A stretch of 64,000 nucleotides of DNA, taken from assembly GCA_019787685.1 (NCBI GenBank), contig JAHNUO010000009.1, forward strand, positions 248,001 through 312,000. Reading direction: 5' to 3'. Source of the DNA: Chiua virens (lineage: Eukaryota; Basidiomycota; Agaricomycetes; Boletales; Boletaceae). Both the position numbers and the translations under genes were made by a program. The first letter of the stretch is position 1, and every line of letters starts with the position of its first letter. This document shows, in pieces, positions 24,230 to 34,497 of the stretch. The notes beneath the pieces were generated by a model, which worked only from the letters and a program-made list of their open reading frames with translations, was not told the DNA's origin and made no database searches.

Positions 24230-25309
24230 TTAAAATGCACGAGTACTGGGCATCATGACAATTGGGGCAGTGGGGTGCCAGGGTTCGGGCATGGAGATAT
24301 GCACAGAGTCTGGTGGGCTGTCGAGTGGACTCGAGCCATGGGAGCCTGAGTCGTAAGGAACGATTGCAAAGTCAAAGGATAGGGTAGGCTCCACGGGCAC
24401 GGGCACATGTGAGTGGGAATGGGAGCGCTGCATCTGGTGCTCATGAGGTACGTGCAGAGAGTGACCGTGCATCCGTGATGGGGAATAATGTCCGTGTGAC
24501 GTAAAGTCATCGCGCGAGTGCTGAAGCAGCCTGACCGCGTCACGGATACGATCTCTGAGCTCATCATTGCGCTGTGCTTGGTAGTGGTTGTATCCCATCG
24601 GCCAGCAGAGGGTCTTGATCCAATCCTCCATGATCTGGGGTGTCCATCGGACCCCATTGAGCCTAGGTGCCGTGGCGGAGCATGGCAACGATGTCTGTCG
24701 GATCTTCCTTACGGTATCGGACGAGCTTGAGGGAGACACCCCAGAACATGGTCACGCTGATGAGGGTGAGTCCCGGGGAGGAGTAGATGGTGTTCATGTC
24801 GACGTTGTTGGGTTGCTTGGAGTCATAGTAAATCGGGTCATAGATGCGCCCTCGGGGGCTATGGGCGTTAAAGAGGTCAGCATGGGCACCGCGTGGCATA
24901 GAAGAAGTGGACCGACTCTCGGGCAAACGGAAGAGCGACATCGGCGTCAGCGTTCATCCAATCTGTGCTGGGGGTTGTTCAGAAGAAGAGGAGAGGTTTC
25001 TAGAGAGCGCACGCACCCGATGCGAAATTTGTGAGCGGTGGCCTCGATGCAGGACTGGAGACGGTCCTCAGCGTCGTAGACGCCCTTTTTGCGCCACTCA
25101 TGTCCGAACGCGCGCCTGATGTAGTCGATGTCTCTCGTCGTCCTGCGGGTTGAGGAAGCGGAAAGTTCAGAGTGGAGTATTATCACTGCCCCGCCATGTA
25201 CGAAGAGACGGATCGGACAGCCAAAGACCTGCAACGTGCGACGCTGGAGGTCGTCGAGAAGGTCATGAAGCATCGTGTAGGATAACTGGACGTCGTTGTG
25301 GGACTGCAT
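24230..25309 (-). CDS. Nucleotidyltransferase-like conserved fungal protein
   Basis: The likely start at 25309 ([20 protein letters not shown]) leads to [16 protein letters not shown] followed by [18 protein letters not shown] motif followed some 20 residues later by R-T-x-D-I-D is the signature of the minimal nucleotidyltransferase fold seen in AbiEii-like proteins, so this is my inference; the fungal family itself is uncharacterised as far as I know. Later conserved blocks are [65 protein letters not shown] and [19 protein letters not shown], then a His/Ser-rich tail. Two joins are one base off: a CCCCC at the exon start near 24858, and CC before TAGG near 24665. It is divergent from PMS1, with 98 bases between the start codons. 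Confidence 0.7.
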
Positions 25310-25407
25310 CGTTGAGGACTGGGGAAGGTTGCTACCTCGTGCATTTAAAGGGTCGCTTATTAGCACAATTGTTGGACTCGCCACATCAGGCACACTACGC
25401 TGGGAAC
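25310..25407. promoter_or_regulatory. 98-bp bidirectional promoter of PMS1 and the nucleotidyltransferase-like gene
   Basis: The two start codons (25309 minus, 25408 plus) are only 98 bases apart, so initiation signals for both genes must overlap or lie inside the transcribed leaders. No TATA box is evident. Confidence 0.6.
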
Positions 25408-28400
25408 ATGGCCGAGTCCACCATCAGGGCCATCGACGCGCACTCGGTCCACCGCATCACCTCGGGACAGGTCGTCATCGACCTCCAAACTGCGGTCAAA
25501 GAACTCGTCGAGAACAGCATCGACGCAGGCGCAACCTCTGTAGGTGGGTCCACCCTTGGCGTATTCGGCGGCCGTTTACAGCGTTTCTAGACGTTCGCTT
25601 TCAGAATTATGGTCTCAAAACGATAGAAGTCGTCGACAACGGGTCTGGAATCGCCCCAAAGGATCACGACAGCATCGGTCAGCGTTATTGACACTCGACC
25701 TTTTGTGTCCAAGTAACCCTTGTCGTTAACAGCACTCAAACACTATACCTCAAAGCTATCGTCATTTGAAGATATATCCCGTGTCCTCACTTTTGGTTTC
25801 CGTGGAGAAGCCCTTTCGTCACTCTGCGCCCTAACAGATGGTTTCACAGTCACCACAGCAACTTCCTCTGAATCACCAATGGGAACCGTCATCGAGATGG
25901 ACAGGAACGGCAAAGTGCGCTCAAAGTGTAGAATTGCTCGTCAGGTTTATCGTCTTCCTCTTGTCCGTTCGTCGTTATTTACATCCTTGACAGAGAGGGA
26001 CGACAGTCACTGTTTCAAGCCTATTCAAGCCACTCCCTGTGCGTCGTAAAGAATTGGAGAGAAACACAAAGCGCGAATTCGGAAAAGCGTTGAATCTTTT
26101 GCACGCATATGCCCTCATACCGTGTGCTCTGGAGAACAAAGGTATTAGGCTGATGGTCAGCAATCAAACCGAGGGCGGGTAGGTATTCGCTTCACCCGGG
26201 ATATTCAATCTTTCTCACCCAATGCAGACGCAAAGTCATTCAGTTCAAAACAGATGGATCGACTTCCATACGCGCTTCTGTCCTTGCAGTATGGGGACCC
26301 AAAGCACTCGAAAATATCGTTGATCTCGATCTGTCCTTTGACGTGGAGACGGAAAAATCTGTTATGAGACGTGTGGACCCAGACGACGGCATGTGGGTGC
26401 ATGCAGTTGTGTCGGCTCCGGATGGCTGATCGTTAACTCAACTGCGGGCGGGCGTTAGTTCAGTCGTGACCCCTGTCAAAATCCAGGGCCTGATTTCCAA
26501 GTTTGCTGTCGGAGCTGGGCGGACCAGTGCCGATCGGCAGTTTTTTTTCGTCAATGGAAGGCCATACAATCCTGGAAAGGTGAGCTTTTAGTCCGGCAGG
26601 CTGTAGGGTTCATGTTTCATATACTCGGCGTTCCAGGTTCAGAAAGCCATCAACGAGGTATACAGGACGTTCAGCGTCAACCAGTCTCCCTTTGTGATCG
26701 CCAACGTCATTTTATCAACAAGTGAGTTACACGCCGGTCTCTGATGGAACACGGTCCCTTTTTTCAACTTTGGAATCCTGTGTTGATCTCGACGCATGTA
26801 GACGCATGTGACATCAACGTCAGTCCGGACAAGCGTACTATTTTCTTGCATAGCGAAAATAATCTCGTTCAAGCTCTCAAGGTACGCCTGTATGACAGTC
26901 AGTCACCGTATATTGTCTTCATACAGCATACCACAGACCGCGCTAGAAGCTGCGTTTTCCTCTGCCCGGTCAACGTATGACGTGACTACACAGCCCTCGC
27001 AGACGCATGTGGTACAGCAGAATTCCCAACAGGCAAAAAAACAGGGTAAGCCTCAGATACACACGCCAGAACGCGAGCGGGACAGGGGTGAGAAAGGACC
27101 ACAGCATACGGGAACATCTCCGGCCCTTGACAAACTGACCGAACGCAGTCGGGGATCGCCACATCCACCTGAACCTGACGATGCGAGTGGTCCAAGTGCA
27201 GGGCCAAAACCGATCGCAATGGGCACGCCGCATCTCCTGTTGGTCGTCAGACCTCAGATTGATAGAGAGTCTGAGTCACAATCAGGGCCCGAGCCCGAGC
27301 CCACCCTTGTCGCACAGCACCCGGCGACCGGGAAAATGTATGGCACTGGTGTTGAAAACGGGGTGGGAAAGGTTAATGGTGGGATGATCGATCTCCCGAG
27401 GAATCGATCTCCGTCAGAACCCCTCTTCTTTCCCGAGTCCGATGAGGAGAGGAATGACGTCGTTCCGCGAGTTGACAAAGGGAAGGAGGCAAGCGGGGCA
27501 GACGGCGAAGGACAACCATGTCCTCCGCAGCCTATGCACACTGCGACCACCGCAACGAGTGCCACGACGTCAACGTCCACCTCAACCCTGACCCACGTTG
27601 CACGGTCCTCTACGAGCATCCCTGACAAACCCCGTTCTGTGCAGATGGTGCTGAGTACACGTGGCGCGACTTGGAATCTCCGAAAGGATGACGATGATGA
27701 TGAAGAAACTGGGAGGCAGCGAAAGCGGGCGAAGCTACTTGATGAACGGGATCGTGTGCGCGAAAGTAAGAAGAGTTTCAGGTCGAGCCTGAGCCAATTC
27801 TTGGGTAGCGGAAAGAAAGCTTTGCCAGACCAACCGGAGGAAGAAAGCGGAAGCGAGAGCCAAAGTGATGGAGACAAGGGTCGAATTGCACGGGATGAAC
27901 GCAATGCTAGTGAAGAAGAGGATCAACTTGATGATGATGATGAAGTTGAAGAGGTGGCACGGTCGAACAAAGTGAAGGGAAAACGACAGAGAGCAGCAAG
28001 TAATTCGTCTCAGGTGACGATGGCCGTGTCTTCTGATGACGAACATGCGATGGACGTTGACGAGCCGCCGCCTACTGTCGCCAGGCCGTCACGCGGCGGT
28101 GTCTCTTCGATTCCAGAAACAGCCGCCCGGAATGGAACAGAAGACCTCGAAGTCGTCACTGAAGATGATTGGGCATTTTCATCGACTCTGGTCGGGACCT
28201 ACGTTCCTCCCAAGGGCAAAGCGGTTGAGGCTTCTTCGAGCTCAAGGTCTGTACATCCCTGCGGAGGGAGGTAGCGACTGCATAACGCTACGCGTGAACC
28301 TTGTCGGCATAGGAGCGCACTACCTGGACATGTATAATTACCTTTCATCTTCCTCCGAGTACACGTCGACCCCTCCTGAGTTAGCACCCAGCTCGACTCT

Positions 28401-29384
28401 CCGTTCCTGCCGTCTCATCCGCCAATCTCGAGACTGCCGCCGATGACACTGTCGCTTCCGCCGCGCTTTCGCGGATCATTTCCAAAACCGATTTCGAACA
28501 CATGGTGATCGTAGGACAGTTTAACCGTGGATTTATCATCACACGTAAGCGGAGCGATGTCGCACCAGGCGTAGGTGGAGGGTCGATGGACGACCTCTTT
28601 ATCGTCGATCAGCACGCTGCGGACGAAAAGTGGAACTTTGAGACACTGCAAGAGAACACGGTTATCGCGTCTCAGAGGCTCTTTCGGTGTGTCCTCCTTC
28701 CTTTCTGGTGCATGACACAACATGACGTGTGATTGGTTGTATAGATCACAGCAGCTGCAGCTCACCGCAGCGGACGAACTGCTTGCAATCGAGAACATGG
28801 ACGTGTTGAAGTTGAATGGGTTTGAGTTAGAACGCATGGAGGAGCAGGAGGCCGTCGAAGGCTGAGGGCGAGGAAGGATCAGAAGGCGTGAGGATGCGGT
28901 TACAGTTGGTCGCGCAGCCAATGTCCAAGGACACTGTATTCGATATAAAGGGTAACCTATCGTCTTACTCGATTCAAGTGGATGCTGATTCGAATGTGCA
29001 GACCTCGAGGAGCTCATTCATCTCATGCAAGACCGTCCTAGGGGAACGATGGTTCGCTGCTCGAAAGCGCGCGCCATGTTTGCGATGCGTGCCTGTCGGC
29101 GAAGCGTGATGATAGGCAAGGCGCTTGATAAGACGCATATGACGGCGGTATGTCGACGTTCTTATTCTCTTTCTACCTCTCATTCGTCGCACACGATGTG
29201 ATTTTCATAAAAATAGATCGTTCGACACATGGGAACGATGGACCAACCTTGGAACTGTCCACATGGACGGCCAACGATGCGGCATCTGTCGGATTTGAGG
29301 TCGTTTGGACGGTACGCGCCCCTGCGGCGCGAGGTCGATTGGAAAATGTATGGGTTGCTTGGATCTAGGATGGAGGAGGTGTGA
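25408..29384 (+). CDS. PMS1: MutL-homologue mismatch repair protein PMS1 (PMS2 orthologue)
   Basis: The N-terminal GHKL ATPase is complete: [46 protein letters not shown] and the transducer segment up to [13 protein letters not shown] long acidic, low-complexity linker (about 27000-28250) follows. The C-terminal MLH1-binding and endonuclease domain has [11 protein letters not shown], the metal-binding [12 protein letters not shown] (DQHAx2Ex4E), [10 protein letters not shown] and the zinc-associated NCPHGRPT. This is the nicking subunit of MutL-alpha in DNA mismatch repair. An apparent stop at 26427-26429 lies inside an intron (26393-26458, GTGGGT...TTAG) that joins in phase. One true fault remains: at 28850-28851 a surplus G shifts frame between the EEQE and EGEEGSEG segments. 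The linker exit intron near 28247-28392 is not fully resolved. Confidence 0.93.
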
Positions 29385-29679
29385 CCAGCGAGTCCTGATT
29401 GTTCTCATATGGCAAGTTTGCTTCCGGAGGTTTGCCTGAGTTGACGGAAGCGCTCGTGCAATAGCATTACTACCGATCGGGGGGCAATCACGAGGACAGA
29501 ACGGGTTTCTCGAGCACTCTTCCGGTCCTCGCGTCCCGAGCCCTTATCTCTTATACGTCATCTACAGATATCTAACATGGTATATATAGTACTAATGCGC
29601 AATCTAGATGGTTTTTCATCACTCACACACCTCGGCGCTCTACATTCGCAACGCATATTGACTCGTTTATTCTAACAGG

Positions 29680-30994
29680 ATGTCAATCCATGCAGTAAAA
29701 CGCGAGCAGGCGAATCTTGCATGGGACAATAGGTATGCTGTCCGCGCCATCTTCATCCCATGTCTTTCATCTAGGGCACTTTGCAGTATCCCTCCCGTCT
29801 TGACAATATCCTCCGGGTCCACCGTCCACTTCTCCTGCCTCGACGCCTCCAACGGCCAAATCACTCCCGCCTCGACCGCTGCGTCCATCGCCGCCGTCAA
29901 CCTCGAGCTCTTCAACCACGTCAACGGGCCGGTGTACATCCAAGGCGCCATGCCAGGAGACACCCTCCAGATCGACGTGCTCGATGTACAAACGGCAGAC
30001 TGGGGCTGGACAGCGCTCTTTCCCGGTTTCGGGCTGCTCTCGGATGAAATTTCAGAGCCCGCGCTCAAGATCTGGGATCTCTCTCCCGCGAAGTATACCT
30101 ACCTCGACGCAGCCAAACGCATCCGCGTTCCGCTACGCCCGTTTGCGGGCGAGATGGGCGTGGCGAGGGGCGTTGCGGGCAAGTGGTCGACGATCCCCCC
30201 GTATGTGACGGGTGGGAATTTGGATACGAAGCAGTTGACCAAGGGGGCAACATTGTATTTGCCGGTCGAGGTCGAAGGGGCGTTGTTTGCTATTGGGGTA
30301 TGTTCTCTCTTGCAGGGTTGCTCGATGGGTGCTGACCGGCGTGTAGGACGGACATGCGGCGCAGGGTGATGGAGGTACGTGGCCCGTCATAATGCATGAT
30401 GGACGAAGTTGTTGAAGCGCGCGCGCGCGTTCGAAAGAGGTCTGCGGTAGGTGTTCAGACGTGGGTAGCTTTTGTCAGCTGAGTGTCGTTGGGTAGGTTC
30501 GGCCATTGAGACCTCCATGGAGGTCACGGTGCGGCTCACGGTGCGCAAGGACAAACCGTACACCAAGACCCCGCATTTTCGTACGACAGTGTCACCTACC
30601 AACGCCGAGGAGTATTATTGCACGACGGGTGTCGACAGTGGTGAGTCCTACCAGTGTGTCCATGGGCGACAAGGTTGAATACGCGTGTATGAGACATGCG
30701 AGAAGCGACACGCTCGGCCGTACGCAACATGATCGCGTATTTGGTGGCAGAGCATGGGCTGGACCGTGTGGAAGCGTACATACTCTGCAGCGTGGCAGGG
30801 GATCTGAAGATGCACGAGGTGGTACGTTGACGTGTTCCTCCTGGTGGCTGGCTCATCATGTCTTTGTCGCGGCAGGTGGACATGCCAAATTACGTTGTAC
30901 GTGCTTCACGTCCGTCTTCCTGGTACCTGCTATGCTCACAAATGCTGGACAGATTGGAATGATGATGCCAAAGTCCGTGCTTGGGGCATTATGA
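29680..30994 (+). CDS. Formamidase/acetamidase (FmdA/AmdA family) with a 9-nt micro-exon
   Basis: Spliced reading starts MSIHAVKREQANLAWDNR and passes [98 protein letters not shown] (blocks given in part, family hallmark [11 protein letters not shown]), then KDKPYTKTPHF and AYILCSVAGDLKMHEVVDMPNY. The enzyme hydrolyses formamide or short amides to ammonia and acid, a nitrogen-scavenging step in the cytosol. The GDGE-VCG junction needs a 9-nt exon at 30438-30446 (AGGTCTGCG) between two GT-AG introns. A (GC)n run lies in the first of these introns. The end reads IGMMMPKSVLGAL. All phases agree and no fault is needed. Confidence 0.9.
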
Positions 30995-32395
30995 ACGAGG
31001 AATGTCCGGGAAAGTGGTCAGAACGTAGCTGGCTTGTGTACGTTTGCAAGACAAGGATCTCTTCCACTGGTATATCTGGCGAGAGGTTGGACCGATATAC
31101 TGAATCCAGGGTGCGTGTACGGCATCGAGTGCGCCCGAGGACATCTGTTGCGTCAGGTAACACTTTCCGGAGCTGGTTCGACCAATGCCAAAGGCCGGGT
31201 GCGTTCTCTCGGCGTCCCAACCTAACCCTTCTCTCTGGATCATTGCTGCGCATTGTCGCTAGGCAACATCATGTGTCTGCACTTCCGAGTGATGTCACAG
31301 CCACCGTGTCTGAGGGTGTGGTGAAACGGTTTACCCTTGAAGCGAACGCAATACACACGCCGGACCCAGCATGGTACATCGGAACGCATGCCGGTGTAAT
31401 GCGACGGAATCTGCTTGGTTTGTAAATGTTTAAATGATGCTTGATGCTCCTTAGGTGACTCGGAGTCGGTATCTGAAACGCGTCCCTGCCATCGCAGTCG
31501 GCGACGAATCGGACATCCCAGCACAGTGGCCATCAACTTCGATGACAAGGCTATCCTTCCATCTAGTATTCTTTTCGATCCATATGCCTCCGAGTCGCGA
31601 TATACATGGCACGCTGTCGCGCCCCTCCCCACGTTGCCATGGGACTTGGAGGCATAACTTTTTCCATATTCAAGCCAGATTCAAACACATGTTCCATAAC
31701 ATGACAGGATAAGCTTGTATCAGCTGACAAAAGCTACTCGTCATAATTGGTCGATGCCCCTCTGAGACACGTTCAACGGTTCAAACCATGTGCAAAGAGA
31801 AATCTGCAGTTCTCCATATCAGTGATGGCAACATAACATCAGTTTTCGTGACTGTGCGCTGGCGCTAGCGCTCGTCGACAAAGTTGAGTGTCTTCCTGCT
31901 TAAAATGCTAAGCGAATGCAACTATCTGAATGGGATCCTCCTTGCTGACAGTAGATCCCACGATAAGAGTGCATCATGGAGTGCATCACATATGTACCAT
32001 GATTATACCAATTCCTGGCGGCAAGGCCTCGAAACCTCTTAAAGGCCTCACGTGCGACCAGAATCCAACCTTCCGAGTCGCGGTGCCTAATTTCTCACTC
32101 CGAGCTTCTGTTAACCCGACCATTCACCCGTTCCGCGTTTCTATGGAGAAGGTAGCGTTCCGTCAACTTATTACATGTTTCGAAACTACTAAGCAAGTAC
32201 AGATTTTTTGGGACTGAGCTTGATTCACTATTATCTGCGAAATTGTACCAAATATTCGGTTGGATTCAAGAGTCCCACCCATTCAACAGTTGTTAGGTAG
32301 TCGCCTCTCGTCCTTGGTCCCTTCAGACAGATGCATACTTAAAGAGGGAGCCGTTGACAACCGGCTGCTAGCACTCAGCGTTCCACTCCTTTACG
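30995..32395. other. About 1.4 kb without a confident gene
   Basis: Open frames such as 30832-31425 (plus) and 31240-31632 (minus) overlap one another and the formamidase end, with no recognisable family. The polygalacturonase promoter must lie at the right end. Confidence 0.45.
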
Positions 32396-34328
32396 ATGAT
32401 CCTCGTCGGTTTCTTTTCACTCCTTACATTGGTCAACGCGACGCCGCAGGCGGCGTCGTCCCGCAGATGCACGGGTACTATTTCATCACTGAGTGATATC
32501 AACAGTGCTGTGCAGTGCACAACCGTGAACATCAATGCGTTCACCGTGCCGGCTGGGAAGACATTTAGCCTCAATTTACTGCACGGCACTACCGTCAACG
32601 TTTGTAAGTACTCCCCTCGGCGTCACCGTTTTAGACGAATCGGCTCATCGTTTATTTCAGTGGGAGACATTCAATTCGGAAATGTTAGTTGGGTTGGTCC
32701 CTTGTTCGAGGTGACGTACGTCGGGTTTTCATGTATGACACGCAAAGATACTCGGAGTGACCTTGAATTTTTGCTTATAGAGGGAATGACATTACATGTG
32801 AGCCTGCTTAAATGTATACGCTCATCGCGACGCTAATGACACGCCTCAGTCAACGGAAACGGGAAAATCTGGGACGGAGGTGGACCCTTCTACTGGGTAA
32901 ATGAGGTCGCAGTCACTATATCGTTCAATGTTTGACATGTCACAGGACGCCCAGGGAGGTGGTAGCGGTGTCGCTAAGCCGTGCCCCATGATGAGGTGTG
33001 TACGAAGTTTCACCCAAATGATAGCATCCTTAATTTTGGTACTCCAGCATTGCAATATCGGGATCGTTGTCTGTATGTGACGATCTACTACATAGTATTG
33101 TATCACGACTTACCTGATTCCAGGGCGTACATGTCGTCAATTCCCCGGAAAGAGCCGTCGCCGTCAACAACCCTGGTCCATTGACCATCAGCGGTGTCAC
33201 GGTTGATAACAGTGAGCCGCTATCTTCTCTTGATAGTCCTATCAACAATTGGCTCCACAGGTCAAGGAGCTTATCCCAACGCAAATAGCGGTGGTCTTCC
33301 TGCTGGTAATGATAAAGTTTTGATGGAAGAAGAATTCTAGAATTGATACGACTCACAGGACGCAACACCGACGGTTTTGACGTCTCTGGAGACGATGTCG
33401 TCATCAAGGGATGGTAAGAATACGCATCTGTCTTGCTTTTGGGATATTGATACTTAGGGATCATAGCACCGTGATCAACCAGGTACCCATGATTATTCAA
33501 TGACCGTTCCCATGAATTTGGCCACTCATCTCACATTCAGGATGATTGTCTGGCTATCAATAGAGGAAAGAACATCGTATTCCAAGACAACTACTGTGAC
33601 AGCGGTCATGGTATATCCGTCGTACGTGGTCCTGCCGAATAAGTATGGCTGCACAGGATTTCACGAATCACGAATCCAAATGGTTAGGGCTCGATCTCTT
33701 CGAACGTTGTGGTTGACACTGTCATTATTCGTGGAAATACGGTCGTTAATAGGTGCGTCTTCTCATGCTGAAGCATGGAATCTGCGCACACCGACTCAAT
33801 TACCATAGCCAACAAGGTTTCCGGATCAAGACCAAGCGAGATGCGACTAATAGTAGGGTTTCCAATGTCAAATATTCTGTGTGTAAATCCTCTATATATG
33901 CCTAGTTCTTAGAAACACTCATTGTTTCGTCAGGACAACACTGCGAAAAACATTACGAATTACGGCATACTGATCACTCAGAGTTACCCAACTACTATTG
34001 GGACACCTGGAACTGGCGTCATCATATCTGTGAGTAGCCTTCTCAAGAACGAACTTGATGCTGATTGAGTATCCTTGATAGGACATCTCCTTCTCCTCTG
34101 GTGAGACTGAAGTCAGCGTCGCGAATGAGGCTGACCGGGTTGCAATAAACTGCGGCTCCGGCACTTGTACTGGTACGTAGTTCTTGTTCACTCCTCGAGG
34201 ACTCAGAATAAAGAAAGGACTGAATTACCCTTGCAGGAACCTGGGATTGGTCAAAGTTGGTGACGTCTGGCGGCCAGGCCGGTACGAGGACTAACGTTCC
34301 CTCTGCGCTCGATGGATATACCTTGTAG
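32396..34328 (+). CDS. Endopolygalacturonase, glycoside hydrolase family 28
   Basis: The protein starts with a signal peptide ([19 protein letters not shown]) and is secreted. Many short exons follow, with the parallel beta-helix of GH28 and all four active-site motifs: NTDGFD, the DD of NQ-DDCLA, the SGHGIS histidine and RIK in GFRIKTK. Other family marks are [24 protein letters not shown] and GTWDWSKL near the C-terminus, which ends DGYTL at 34328. The enzyme cuts alpha-1,4-galacturonan in pectin and is used in plant tissue decay. At least eleven introns are visible, far more than in its neighbours. One junction (around 32799, CAT|GTGAGC) is a base short for phase, suggesting a missing G. 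The exon around 32998-33030 is uncertain. Confidence 0.9.
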
Positions 34329-34497
34329 ACCCTTTCTTTTTCGTCTCGTGGAGATATCTTCGAATGTACAGTCCTCCTAGCCGGCATTTTTGGCTGGTCC
34401 TTCCATTTTAGGTAATCATTTAGGTTCCCCTAAATACCCCAAAGTTCTGGCGAATCCTCTCTTTCCCTCCTGAACTCGACCGTCTGATCCTTTCGTT

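Noticed and set aside
26427..26429. In-frame TGA inside PMS1, as a possible selenocysteine or disabling stop
   Set aside because: It lies within a 66-base intron (26393-26458, GTGGGT to GTTAG) whose removal keeps phase and conserved sequence.
27254..27904. 216-codon open frame on the minus strand
   Set aside because: It is antisense to the low-complexity linker of PMS1 and only mirrors its Asp/Glu/Ser composition.
30418..30430. GC dinucleotide run as a possible regulatory repeat
   Set aside because: It is short and falls inside a formamidase intron; no further structure supports a role.
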